Assembly (NCBI GenBank): GCA_037501455.1
Contig: CM074865.1
Coordinates: 11,850,501-11,914,500 of the forward strand
Length of the DNA: 64,000 nucleotides
Source: Lantana camara
Taxonomy: Eukaryota; Streptophyta; Magnoliopsida; Lamiales; Verbenaceae
Direction of reading: 5' to 3'
The number at the start of each line of letters is the position of its first letter. The first letter of the stretch is position 1. The notes under the pieces were generated by a model. That model saw only the letters and a list, made by a program, of their open reading frames with translations. It ran no database searches and was not told the origin of the DNA. Position numbers and translations under genes: made by a program. Positions 50,371-62,190 of the stretch are shown here, piece by piece.

Positions 50371-50483
50371 TCCTAAGGTGGTATCACATAAATTTATGAA
50401 TGCAAATAGTTAAATGACGAATTTAAATCACAAAACACACACGTGGCGTGCTTACCTGAAATCCGGAAATATGGGGCGTTACA
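50371..50483 (-). repeat. PBS fragment joined to ~100 bp of inverse LTR start
   Basis: TCCTAAGGTGGTATCA (spacer and partial PBS) passes at a shared TCA (50384-50386) into the inverse of the first ~100 bp of the LTR, ending GGCGTTACA at the target duplication. This supplies the second U3 end used for integration. Confidence 0.88.
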
Positions 50484-50488
50484 GTTAG

Positions 50489-51325
50489 TTTTATTGCTTT
50501 AGATTAGTTTTGATAACTAGGTTAGAATTTCAGAAGTATTAATTCCGTTTTGATGATTATGTTAGACATGAATGTTTTGAATGCAATTCCTTTGATTTTA
50601 ATGAGTTTTGAGTCTATTATGAGGAACTAATCCCCTAGGGTTAGGGGGTAAGGATTATGCATCTAAGGTGTTTGAATTAATGCTTGAGTTAAATTGTATG
50701 ATTCTTTGTTAGGAAAACGGATTTGAATAGATTAGGAGTGGACTGGCCATCCATGAACATACTTTAAATTATCTGATAATCGAGAGATTGAGGATAATTG
50801 AGATTGTTTTCCAAAACTTAGACTTTTTGGGCTTAAAGAAATTTAACCCTAATTTCTACAACACGTATTTAGAATTCCATGCCAAGCCGCTAGGTTTTAA
50901 ATACAATAATCTTGCTATATTCGATTAATTTGGTTACTAAGTGATTGTGAGAACAACACTTGGCTTGATTAATTAGACATCTAGTCTTTGAGAGAAGCTA
51001 GGTATAAATTTGGGATTAGGTTGAAGAATCATACATCCATACTTGAGTATTGATTTGATCACTGAAGGGCATATGATTTACTCCCCGACCTGCTTAAGTT
51101 AAGTGGTTTATTCTCGATTTATATTCGTTAGCTTGTGTGATTCATTACTTATTGCTTAGTTTACTTTTGTCATAGTAGTATAGTACAACTCTATTGATCT
51201 TTGTCGGTCTCTAGATTAGAATTAGTCATAAGAGTGGTTGTTGATTTCCCTTCCCTGTGGGTACGATACCTTAAGTGTTGCAACCGAATTTAGAACTTAC
51301 ACTTGGGTTCAAGATTTGTCTATCA
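50489..51325 (+). repeat. Athila 3' LTR, second part
   Basis: Resumes after the second GTTAG (50484-50488) and continues colinear with the 5' LTR to TCTATCA. The two parts together are about 1,532 bp, compared with 1,522 bp in the 5' LTR. Confidence 0.92.
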
Positions 51326-51330
51326 AATTC

Positions 51331-51400
51331 CGTTGGTTTTCCGTCGATTTTCCGTTGGAATTTTTCAATCAAATTTAATTAGAAAAACAAGATTATAGTT
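51331..51400 (+). mobile_element. Continuation of the interrupted CACTA subterminal region
   Basis: Immediately after the Athila target duplication AATTC, the motifs CCGTTGGTTTTCCGTCG and TTCCGTTGGAATT continue the array broken at 28295. The right border is uncertain; the repeats end within about 70 bp. Confidence 0.7.
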
Positions 51401-51935
51401 AAAATACATTATTATATATTTAAAAATTATATAATATAAAAATTATTAATTATTAATATAATTGTTTACACTAATAATTCGCGTTGATTAATTTTGGGTA
51501 AACACTGAATAAATAGTACAAATAATTTGTAAATTTTCAATATCAAAGTGGGTCTTCAATCTTCGATTTGACCCTCTGATTCTTCCTTCAAGTTTAAAGT
51601 TATACAAATCTTCAAATGCTCCTTGATGGATTTGATGGTTTGATCTTCTTCAACTTCAACTTTAGCTTTTAATAACGTTAATCCGTAGGTCCTTCGACTT
51701 GTTTACGAATCAAACACCAGATTTTGGAGAATTCTGCCAAGAACGTCTTTGAACTCGTCGGAAACTCCGTGGATTTAGCTTGAGCATAACGTCGATTCGC
51801 CGGTATAACGTCTTAATATTGGATCAAACGCCTTGATTTGATAACTTTGGGGAATAACGCCTTTAAATGCCTTAGAACTCCATCACCCCATGGATTTAGC
51901 TTGAACATAACGTCGATTCGTCGGTATAACGCCTT
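51401..51935. other. Unassigned sequence with a ~120-bp tandem repeat
   Basis: Two imperfect copies of a block with GGATTTAGCTTGARCATAACG and TCGATTCGYCGGTATAACG lie at about 51773-51812 and 51893-51931, with similar text between. Together with 53908-54104 it may be an old minus-strand LTR: the minus strand of the latter shows a TATATAAA box about 40 bp before this block. No protein is recognised. Confidence 0.4.
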
Positions 51936-51940
51936 GATTC

Positions 51941-53902
51941 TGTTGGAAAACACGAATCAGAAAGCAGCGGAATTTAAAAATTTTTCCAACAAAAGGACCT
52001 TGGGCTCGCAATCGTGTAACCAAATTCGTAGGGACAGACAACTTACTTTTCTTTTTGTTCTTTCTTGAAGCGTTTCAAGCCACCCAAGAACGCTCTTCTC
52101 GCGGCTTGATCCCCTCTCCTTGGTAAAGCTCGAATCTTCAAACTTCTAACTTGAAGTCTCTAGAGAAAGTCCACCAACTTGATCACAATCTAACTAGTAA
52201 GGATGCTAGTTCTCTAGTTAGTGTTTAGGCTTAACCTAGGGCTTTGTATATCTTGGAGAAAGGAAGGTGTTCAACACATGAACCAAGAATTGTCTATTAG
52301 CTCTAAAGGGGAGCATGAGCTCCCCTATATATAGGAAAAGGGAGAGGGGCGCCGATCCTTATCCTTGTTGGGCAAGGATTTGGTTCCTCTCTCTCCTATT
52401 ACTTGATCATCAAGTATTTTCCAACTTTGACTTTGAATTCTAATTCAAGTCAACTTTTAAGAGAGCTAAAAATATCCAAACTATTTTTGGATAATTTTAT
52501 ACTTTATTTATTATAAAATAAATAACTTATTTTTATCTAATTAATTAATTCGTAATTAATTAACTAGATTATTTTCTCCAAAATAAGACTTTCTTTTTAA
52601 TTCAAAATTAAACCAAAGTCTATTAAATAATTAACACATTTAATTATTTAATACATATATATAATATATATATATATATATATTTACACGTGTGTGACAC
52701 GTGTCACAGTGACACGTGTCACTCACGTGAGCCACACGTGTGACTTCACACGTGTGGTACCCTCTTGGCCCGATTAACTCGTTTAATCATTTTAAAGCCT
52801 CAACTCATGTAACCAAGTTGTTGTGTGTGACCCTCTAGGTTCTCAATTCAATTAGCAGTGACCCTAATTAATTAATTCACTAATTAATTAATCAGTCCAC
52901 AGATTAAACGACCATAGTCTAGCAACAGGTGTTTAACCCCTAGCTGAATTGGAATGTTCGGATTCGACAGAACCTTTAAGTCATTGATTCATGTGAGATA
53001 CAATCCTCCTACTTACTATCTCTCAACCAAGATCTAGGGCAAGGGAATAATCAGAACCCTAATAATCCGGTCTTAAAGCTAAGTGCATTTCATATCCATT
53101 TGATCTCAATCCAAGAAACCCTTTTCTTGATGTCTTGATCTACTGCCTTGGCCAAGGACTCCATATGGCATATGAATGACTTACACAATAAGAGATCACC
53201 TTGGAAATGCAAGTGTAGGTCCTTTCTTGATTCTCATTCACTTTCATGAATCACTTGTGCAGCCCCAGCATAAGCCTTGAATCAGTTGTCTAAGGCGACA
53301 CCCTTTAAAGCTTATACCTAAGACTATAGAGTTAACTCATAAAGTGACAAGGAACCTCAAGTCTAAGGATCAATTAATCACATCAATGACTCGTGAGATA
53401 TTTCCTAATCTGGAAGTTTCCATTTCCTGAAATAGAAACTTCCTTTCCCATTTAGGAATGTTCTCACACGGGGCACCTCAGTGAACTTACTTATTAAAGT
53501 AAGCACCCTCATGTATCACGCACGTATCAACTATACACTTTGCACCTCCATGAAACAAGGTGGTCCTTCTTAAGGGCGCGATCCCACAAGCAAGCCTTAG
53601 AGGAGTCAGATTGACACTCCCACTGTCTGTAGGACTCATCGGCTTGGAGTATTTTACTAATCATGACTTATGTGATATAGGGCTTGTTTCATGAACCATT
53701 TCACCTAAATGGTAGAGTCCTAAAGTCATCAGGATTAGGGGAGTTCTCATACATGCACAGATAAAGTAAACGCATACCAAACAAGAGCATATAAAGAAGT
53801 GTTGCCTCAATTCGTTATTTCATTCAAAGATTGTCTGTGATTACAATAAGGAAAAGCACAAAGCGGATATACAATCGGCTTTCTAGGGCACTATTCCTAA
53901 CA
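51941..53902 (-). mobile_element. Solo LTR, 1,962 bp (family A, minus orientation)
   Basis: Inverse copy of the family found at 13467-15414. Ends are TGTTGGAAAACACG and ..TATTCCTAACA as read on the plus strand. A perfect 5-bp duplication GATTC flanks it (51936-51940 and 53903-53907). No internal region remains. Confidence 0.88.
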
Positions 53903-53907
53903 GATTC

Positions 53908-54104
53908 GTCGGTACTTGTATTGTGTTGAATGAACAACCCCATGACTCCTTTATATAGGTGTATGATTCAAGAGTTAGAGTTCAACTCAAACTTATTTAA
54001 TAATTATCTCTTTTTTTTTTTTTTAAGAGATAATATCAAATAAAATCACTTGGATATTTATCTCTTTAATATTTTATTATTTTTTTAAAGAGATAATATC
54101 ACAT
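53908..54104. other. Remnant between two LTRs
   Basis: Continues the sequence interrupted by the solo LTR. The minus strand shows ACCTATATAAAGGAG, a TATA-like box. Two copies of an AAGAGATAATATCA motif and T-runs fill the rest. Probably part of an older LTR. Confidence 0.35.
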
Positions 54105-54964
54105 TGATGAGACCAAAAATCACGCTCGGATCATAGTCGTCCACGTGTCAGTACATCGCTGGCTAAAGCCAAGACGCTCGGATTGATGGGCTCGTGAGCC
54201 TTCCCAGCCCACTCGCTCGCCAGCTAATACCGGCCTTCGTGCCTCAAACAATTGTTCAGGTAAAGGGCCCGAGCCAACAGGCTTGTTGCTCGCATCGCGG
54301 CCCTCAGAGATACCCTACTCAGGGAAGCACCCGCATGGGGACCCCATTCATGGTGCTCGGGATTTCGGCGCTCAAGGGTCAACTATCAGGGGGAGGCCAT
54401 CCTTACGCTCTTCGAGCGTCACCAACGCTCGTGCATGACCAAGCTCAGCGGCGTTGGACCCGAACCTCGGCAAAGGGGATCTTAGGCTCCTCCCTCTCAC
54501 CCGACCCTCGCCAACAACTTCTGACACAAAGGTAGTGCGCACCCTGCGTCTGACACGCCGCCTCCTTTTCAGAAGCGTCCTTCTCACACCCTCACAAGCT
54601 GCCACGTGTTAGGGCAACACAGGTTTGGGACCACACGGTCAATTTACCCATCTACCCTCACCCCTAACATATAAATAGGGGAGAACACTTGCTCTCTCCC
54701 CTAAGTCATCTTCTCGAGAAAAATACCCCATAGCTGAACTGGCATCATTTTTCCTCAGCGTCTTCATCTTCTCCAAAGCTTCCTGTATCTCACCCCTTTT
54801 TTGCACTTTTGCTGCACTATTTCTTGGTGTTATCCTAGCTGGAAGAACCCACGCTCATTGGAAACCCAGTTCCTGAGGCTCTTACGCCTGTGATGGTCTT
54901 CCCTCTTACATATAAATTCTGAAGTGTCTGGTGTTTAAATCCTCTGCAAGTTTCTGCACCATCA
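54105..54964 (+). repeat. Tat element 5' LTR (860 bp)
   Basis: Starts TGATGAGACCAAAAATC and ends TCTGCACCATCA, 4 bp before the PBS. A TATA box TATAAATA is at 54670-54677. GC content is higher than in neighbouring sequence. The left border rests on the TG start only, as the second LTR is not in view. Confidence 0.7.
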
Positions 54965-54968
54965 TTTT

Positions 54969-54986
54969 TGGCGCCGTCTGTGGGAA
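54969..54986 (+). other. Tat primer binding site
   Basis: TGGCGCCGTCTGTGGGAA directly after the LTR. The TGG start and position fit a PBS. Relatives such as Ogre are reported to use tRNA-Arg; I have not verified the tRNA. Confidence 0.7.
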
Positions 54987-55063
54987 ACCATCACCTCCGT
55001 CTTCGTCGTTACCAGTTTCTTCCTTTAAAAGCTAGTTGAAAAGTGACACCAAAATCTTTCATC

Positions 55064-58000
55064 ATGGTTACTGCTACAAGATCCGGAACTCTGGGGAATA
55101 GAGGAGGACTTCCTCCCGCCAATGGAGAAAACGATGGAAGCCCCACTCCCGCCGGGGGCGCACCTCCGCGTGTCACCGGAGACGTTGATGCCGCTGCTGC
55201 TGCTCCTCCCCCAACTGGAAATGAAGCAGGAGGATCGGGCACCAATCCAGCCGCCCCAAATATCCCTGCCTCCCATCCTGGCATGTACCCTATGGCCACG
55301 ATGCCGCCGCCAGGATACACTCTTATGCAGCCCGGGGTGATGCCTGGAATGATGCCTGGAATGGTATCTTTGGTCCAGCCGTATCAAGTGGGGACGCTGA
55401 ATCTCCCCTTAACGATGCCAAGGGAAATACAGGGGGTAGAGATGCCCCAAGTCACTACACAACAACTTCAGGCGCTGTATGCGCAATGCGAAAGTCAAGC
55501 CGTGCAGAATGCTTGGGAGCACTTCACTATGGCTTATTTCCCCTCACACGCGGGCGCTCGAATAGCCCCACCCCTGGGAGGACTCCCGGCACACCCCTTG
55601 ACGATGGCTCAAAACGCGCTAAGGGCCCAACAGCCTCCACCACCACCGGATCAAGAGAATGAGGCCCCACCGAGGGTCCAGCAGGAACAACCACCTGTAG
55701 GAGATGACAGGGCCCCTCGAAATGAGGCGGCCAGAGATAACGGAGAGGCCCAATCGAGGGCCACAGGAAGGGCAAACCGCAGAAATGTTGGTGACCCTCA
55801 ACTGGCCGCAGTACAAGACCAAATAAGAGGGCTCCAGAATGTGGTAGCGCAGCTCTCTCGAGCAAGGTCTCAAGTCCCCCGTGATGGGGACGAGAGGTCC
55901 AAGGCCAGAGACGCTCGCCGTCCACGCAGCCCAATTTCCCGCCAAAGGAGGGAAGCCAGCTATGAAGATCCCGATGATAGGGATTATAGAATCATGACGG
56001 GCGACTCGCCCCTCATTGAGGAGGTATTGATGACTCGCGCAGGGAAGGGCAAAATCCCCTCGTCTGTCAATAGGTACGATGGAACCACTGATCCAGCCGA
56101 GCACCTGGATCACTTTGTACATCTGATGCACTTATACGATCACCCCAACAACTATTAGGCCAAAGTGTTTGTCACTTCCCTCACTGGAATGGCTCAAGAC
56201 TGGTACAAAAAACTCCCCCCGCGCTCGATTCGGGGATATTATGACTTAACAGATGCCTTCGTCAGCCACTTCAACTCCCTAAAGGCTCCAGCCCCCGCAG
56301 CGACAGCTCTCTACAGCCTGGTCCAGGGGCCAAGTGAGACCCTCAGGTCCTTCATGGGGAGGTTTAACAAGGAAATCCTGCTGGTGGAAAAGCCCTCGAT
56401 GGACTTCCTGAGGCATGTTCTTTTCGGAGCCATAAACATGAAACACTATGTCAGCAAGGAGTTTGTAGAGGAGGTGGCCAAGAAAAAGCCACGCTCGCTG
56501 ATGGAGATTAGGGAAATCGCGGACTCCTTCTTTACTCTCGAGGATATGTACATTGCAAGGGACCAGAAAATGGCGAACGCCCCTCGTCCCAGCAAAGTTT
56601 CCGAGGACCGGACGGATTCTAACAGGGGTCGCCGCCGCAACCCAGTCTCCACCCGGCGAAGCTCTCCACCCCCTCGGAAATATGAGCGAGTCCTTCTCAA
56701 CCGCCCTATAGCTGAAGTGTATGCTATGGCGGACAAAAAGCTGTTCAAAAGGCCGTCGAAACTAAGGGAAACTGAGGCCCAGAAACGCTCGGGAAAATAT
56801 TGCGCTTTCCACAAGCAGAAAGGGCACGATACCAACGAGTGCCGGCAGCTTGAGAGTGAAGTTCAGAGGCTAATTGCCGGAGGGCACCTCAAGGAGTTCG
56901 TGAAAGTGCTAGAGAGATACGTCGAACACTGTGCTGAACGAGCGCATATTCGAGGGAGAAGTCGTTCACGTTCACGCAGTCCCCGTCACCGACACCCCGA
57001 GCCCAGTGACCGTGGAAAGGGGAAGGCATCGGACGTGGAAAATCAACCCTTCGCGGTCATTCACATGATTGCCGGAGGACCCTCGGGAGGTGACTCGAAC
57101 GCTTCCCGACGTCGATACCTCAGGAGCTATGACCAGAGATCTTCTCAACCCAAGCCAGTGCTCTCCATTCGTCAACCCTCAAGCTCAGAGAGAGATGAGA
57201 GCGTAGGCTTCACAGAAAAAGATTTAGATCACATTGTAACACCCCATGGGGTCGGTGAAACCTCTGACTGCCCCATGGTGGTTAGCTTAGATGTGCACAA
57301 TCATGTTGTAAAGAGGGTTTTAATTGATAGTGGGAGCTCCGTGAATGTTTTGCCTTACTCCACGTTCCAGAAAATGAACATCACAAACATCCCGCTCGAA
57401 CCTCTTAGAACAGCCCTTGTCGGCTTTGGAGGTTCCGAGATCGTCCCTCGCGGACAAATTCGCTTGGCCACCTCTTTCGGTCGCGCCCCACAGCGAAAGA
57501 CTTTGAATGTTCTCTACGTGGTGGTCGAAGTGGACCTACCATACAACATCATCATTGGACGACCAGCCCTCGTCGACTTCAAAGCGGTAATTTCCACCTA
57601 TCATCAAAAAGTCAAGTTTCCCACTCCCGAGGGAACTGGAGAAGTATTGTGCAATGTAAAGGAAGCTTGGGAATGCTACGTACTTTCCCTTCGAAGCCAC
57701 AAGCCAAAACAAACCACCCAGGCGGGCTCCACCAAAAAGTCTGTTGACTTCTCCAAGCTGGATGAAGATGGCCCCGAGCGCAAGAGGGCCAAACTCTATA
57801 AGAAGAAGAATAAGAAGAAGGCCACGGGTAAACCCGAGGATGCTGACAATTCACCCCTTGGTGAGGTTGGGGTTTCTTCCTCGGAAGACGAGGACCCGAT
57901 ACCCTCGGGAGGTACCAACGAAAGGGTCACAGGAAAGAAGAGGGCGCTCGAATTGCCGAGGCCCGAAATAAGAGTGGAGCCTACAGAAAACTTCCTGACC

Positions 58001-58566
58001 ATCGAATTGGAACCCGGGAATCCCGACAAGACCACGCAGATAGGTTCCAGCCTTGACGGCCCCTCCCAGATTATGATGATTGATTTCTTGCGGGATAATA
58101 TTGATGTCTTTGCCTGGAAGGCTTCCGACCTCACCGGCATTGACCCGAGCGTTATTGTCCACCGGCTGAACGTGGATCCGGCCTTCAAACCGATAAAGCA
58201 AAAGAAGAGAGATGTTCATGGGTTCCAGAAGCAAGCCATAGAAGAGGAAGTCAATAAGCTGCTTGACGCTCAGTACATAGAAGAAATCCTATATCCCGAG
58301 TGGCTCTGTAATGTGGTGCTCGTTCCGAAGAGCGCCAACAAGTGGCGCATGTGTAATGACTTCACAGACCTCAACAAGGCATGTCCCAAAGATCCGTACC
58401 CATTACCTAGAATTGATCAGTTGGTAGATTCGACCGCTGGGTGTGAACTTATGAGCATGATGGACGCTTTCCAGGGATATTATCAAATATTTATGGCTCT
58501 TGAGGATCGCCCTAAAACTGCGTTCGTGGTTCATATGGGTGTTTATTGCTTTAAAGTTATGCCCTT
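55064..58566 (+). pseudogene. Tat gag, protease and N-terminal reverse transcriptase
   Basis: The start is ATG 55064 (MVTATRSGTLGN) in good context. A Pro/Gly/Ala-rich N-terminus precedes the retrotransposon gag domain (NRYDGTTDPAEHLDHFVHLM). TAG at 56156-56158 interrupts it, and the same frame continues (AKVFVTSLTGMAQDWYKKLP). A CX2HX4HX4C zinc knuckle (CAFHKQKGHDTNEC) and an Arg/Ser-rich stretch follow, then the protease active site VLIDSGSSVNVLPY. RT starts with KWRMCNDFTDLNKACPKD. The frame is lost at about 58561-58570, in the MPLG motif, through apparent loss of one base. Confidence 0.9.
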
Positions 58567-61197
58567 GGGCTCAAAAATGCAGGAGCGACATATCAACGCC
58601 TCGTCAACAGAATGCTCGAGTATGAGATCGGAAAGTCCATGGAAGTATATGTGGATGACATGATCGTCAAAAGTGAACGCCAGTGTTCCCATCTGGAAGA
58701 CCTCAAACGAGCGTTCAATATTCTGCGTCATTATGGTATGAAATTGAATCCTTCCAAATGTACATTTGGCGTACGGGGTGGCAAATTTTTGGGATATATG
58801 GTCAGCCAACGAGGCATAGAGGCAAACCCAGAGAAGATCAAAGCAATCCTGGACATACCTTCCCCTCGGAATCTGAGAGAGGTCCAGGTGCTAGTGGGTA
58901 AGATCATTTCACTAAATAGGTTCATCTCCCGCTCAACAGACCGAAATCTACCCTTCTTTAAAATTTTGCGCAACGCTCGCAACTTCACCTGGAGCGAGGA
59001 TTGCGAAAAGGCCCTGCAGGACATGAAACAGTACCTATCGGGCGCGCCTTTGTTGACCAAGCCAAACCCGGGGGAGAATCTTTATGTCTATCTATCAGTT
59101 TCTTTGGAAGCCACGAGCGCTGTCCTCGTAGCAATCCGCGAGCGTAAGCATATGCCGGTGTATTACCTGAGCAAGACTCTACAGGGAGCGGAGAAAAGAT
59201 ACATGGAAATAGAAAAGTTTGCATTCGCGCTCGTTAACGCCTCTCGGAGGTTGAGGCCATATTTTCAGGCACATTCTATCGTGGTGCTCACAGACCAGCC
59301 CCTCAAACAAGTGCTCGCAAAGCCAGATGTCTCAGGGAGATTGATTAAATGGTCAATTGAGCTCAGTCAATTCGACATCACCTTTGAGCCTCGTACAACG
59401 ATACAAGCTCAGGCTGTAGCCGACCTATTGGTGGAACGTTTCAACCTGGGTACCGAGCCCTCGGAAGAAGATGGTCTATGGTTGCTACACACAGATGGCT
59501 CCTCGACCTCGCATGGGGGGGGAACCGGGGTGACCCTCAGGGACCCTCTTGGAGCTGAAGTTGACTACGCCATCAAGTTGGCGTTCCAAGTCACCAACAA
59601 CGAAGCGGAGTATGAAGCCCTCATCCAGGGACTCAGAATCGCGCTCCAAAATGGCGCCACTCGGGTCACTGCATATGTGGATTCGCAGTTGATCGCGAGT
59701 CAGATCGACGGTTCTTATGAGGCTCGAGAAGCCACTATGGTGCAGTATCTGGCGAGCGCTAAGGAGGTTATAGCTAAGTTCAGGGAATTCCACCTTTTAC
59801 AAATCCCGAGGGAAGAGAACGAACATGCAGACGCTCTGTCGAAATTCGCATCCGCCCTGGACGGCCACTGCGAGCGCGCTATTACATTTCTTAGAACAGA
59901 GGAACCGCTGATAAGTAGGGGCGAACCTTCGAGAGAAGTACATATGATTGACCCCTCCGAGCCTTGTTGGCTCGACGAAATAGTCAGATTCCTCCAGGAT
60001 GGAACCAGCCCGAGCGACAAAGTTGAGGCTCGGAAAATCAGGAGTAAGGCCCTTCGATTCTCATTGGATGCCGAGGGTCGGTTATTCAAGCGATCCTTCC
60101 AGGGCCCACCGTTGAGATGCTTGAGACCCTCGCAGGCTAAAGAAGTTTTAGAGCATGTGCACAATGGAAGTTGTGGGAACCACTCAGGCGGACGAATCTT
60201 GGCAAAGAAAATCTTAAGGAGTGGGTTCTATTGGCCCTCGGTATTGCAGGATGCCATTAGATACTCCAAGAAATGTCCTAAGTGCCAATTCCATTCCAAC
60301 ACTCCTCAGTTGCCGGCAGCTCAAATGATTCCTATTGATGTTTCGTGGCCCTTTGATCAGTGGGGCATTGATATCGTGGGACCCCTCCCAATGGCGGTCG
60401 GGCAAAAGAAGTTCGTAATACTTGCTGTGGATTATTTCACTAAGTGGGCTGAGGCAGAAGCGGTCGCTAAGATAACGTTCAAGGTTGTGAGGGATTTCAT
60501 TTGGAAAAATATCATCTGCAGATACGGCATCCCGAGGGTTCTCATCTCCGACAACGGTTCCCAGTTCATTGCTGCTGACACGCGGGATTGGTGCTATGAG
60601 CTAGGGATCGAGCAACGATTCACTTCCGTGGGCCATCCTCAAGCCAACGGTCAAGCTGAAGTGACCAATCGAACCATACTCCAGCATCTGAAAACGATGC
60701 TCGAGAGCAAGAAGGGAGAATGGGCTGAAGAGCTTCAGGGAGCCCTGTGGGCGTACCGTACTACCCCGCGAGCGGCAACGGGGGAAACCCCTTACTCCCT
60801 CGTGTATGGCTCCGAGGCTATGATACCTGCAGAAATTGCACAAGAATCCGCACGCGTTGCCTATTTCGAGCATGCTACCAACAAAGCCAATCGAGCGTTC
60901 GAGTTAGATTTGTTGGACGAGAGGAGGAATGCTGCTTGGGCACGTATCCACAAATACAAAGCGACCGTAGCTCGCCAATACAACAAACGTGTTAAAGAAA
61001 GGACTTTCCAGCTGGGGGATTTGGTCCTCAAAAAGGTTGAAGTCTCCAAACACGTGGGTAAGTTGGACCCCAATTGGGAAGGCCCCTTCAAAGTCATCCA
61101 GGTACGAACGAACAATACCTACGTATTGGAAACTTTGCATGGCGAGCGTCTCCCTAGGCCATGGAATGCATGTAACCTTAGAAGGTTCTACGTGTAG
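58567..61197 (+). pseudogene. pol: Tat RT C-terminus, dual RNase H and integrase
   Basis: The frame resumes after the 1-base shift with the catalytic VYVDDM (about 58645-58662). The first RNase H reads YVYLSVSLEATSAVLV where the active-site Asp motif (TDAS type) is expected, so it is catalytically degenerate. A second RNase H has the residues intact: HTDGSS, NNEAEYEAL, YVDSQL, EHADALSK. Integrase has an HHCC finger (HNGSCGNHSGGR..CPKCQ) and a DDE triad in WGIDIVGP, ISDNGSQF and NGQAEVTNR. The degenerate-plus-additional RNase H pair is characteristic of Tat elements. The frame is open to the stop at 61195-61197. Confidence 0.9.
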
Positions 61198-62190
61198 ACA
61201 TCAGCTTCTTTGTAATTGCCCGACTGCGGCTTAGAGTGCTTTCCTTTGACGGAAAGCGTGTTGTAATCATTTCCTTTATCAAAAATGCATCTATATTACA
61301 GTAAGTATTTAAATCTTTGTTTTTATTATTTGCTTGCTTTCTTATTGGATCTAATGATTCGAACGACGAGAGGCCAACTCCGTGTCGAGCATCCTCCACG
61401 TCGAACGGCCTGCGTGGTACGTCAATCGTTTCAAAGGGTTGAGCGTGTCAAACAACGGGGGGCAGAATGCTTAATTTACGCCGGTTGAGTGTTCACCACT
61501 CCTGCTCGTGCTTGTAAAAACCCCGACGACCCTCAACTTATTGAGTAAAAGCACACTCATAGAATATTGGATCCGGGGCCAACTCTTTCATTGGTCCCTC
61601 GAAGTGACGCTAACCCTATGGTTACGCTCTATCCTTTCCCGCACTTAGTAAATCCTATTGTTGATTTCTAAGGCGCGTATAACTCATTGGTGCATCCGAA
61701 ACGAGGGTGCACGATTGTTGGACCAATACTTAGGCAAATCCCTAGAGGTTTCCTAAGTTCAAATTCGAGCCTCAGTGCGAATACGGCCAGGGAACAAGCA
61801 TAAAACACCCTCGCGCCCGTAACTACGCCCCTCAAACTGCCAGGTGCTGCCAAGCTTTAAACTGAAGGCGCATCGCGACAAACGCCAGGGCGCCCTCAAA
61901 GACAACGCCCTCGTGCATACACACGCCCATCGCGAACGCTCAAACAAGAGATATCGATATAAAAGCAGCGAGCGCAATGAAATAACATCATTCATCATTC
62001 CAAAATAAAGGACAACACATTCAAACATCCCAGCAGAAAAAGAAGAGTTATAATATATGAAGGAAAAGAGCATAGAGAAGTCTAAAACATCCAAGGAAAT
62101 AATTCGAAGATTAATGACAGACATAAATTGTTCATAAATGTGCTGAAGAAATTAAACCAACTGGGAAAGGGATCAGCATCCGATGGATCT
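61198..62190. other. Tat 3' region between pol and antisense gene
   Basis: No supported coding frame. The sequence is mixed in composition. It should contain the 3' UTR of the minus-strand gene and a possible pol transcript end, but no clear signal was identified. Confidence 0.45.

Larger units (their letters stand above)
40312..50483. mobile_element. Rearranged Tekay/Del-type chromovirus insertion
   Basis: The 10,172-bp insertion is flanked by a perfect 5-bp duplication GTTAG (40307-40311 and 50484-50488). It starts TGTAACGCCCCATATTTCC and ends with the exact inverse, so both outer ends are the LTR 5' (U3) terminus. Inside, in order: LTR start (+), tRNA-iMet copy, inverse of PBS and LTR end, LTR end (+) and PBS, inverse tRNA copy, inverse LTR start, inverse polypurine tract and pol, pol 3' end (+), polypurine tract, full LTR (+), short PBS piece, and inverse LTR start of about 100 bp. 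The junctions show 3-4 bp shared bases. The protein has a C-terminal chromodomain. The target duplication means it integrated as one unit. Confidence 0.88.
28296..51325 (+). mobile_element. Athila-lineage Ty3/gypsy retrotransposon, split 3' LTR
   Basis: The element is bounded by a 5-bp duplication AATTC (28291-28295 and 51326-51330). It has LTRs starting TGATGTATCGGG and ending TTGTCTATCA, a tRNA-Asp type primer site, gag, protease, reverse transcriptase, RNase H, integrase and an Athila-type extra ORF before the polypurine tract. Without the 10.2-kb insertion in its 3' LTR it is about 12.9 kb. Coding frames are broken by two frameshifts, a small deletion and several nonsense codons. The two LTRs differ at roughly two dozen sites plus small indels by eye, indicating a fairly recent insertion. 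Confidence 0.93.

Noticed and set aside
53908..54104. Right end of the CACTA element
   Set aside because: No CTTGTAGTG terminus or subterminal CCGTTGG motifs are present.
54372..54605. Frames within the Tat LTR
   Set aside because: They overlap the LTR promoter region and have no recognisable product.
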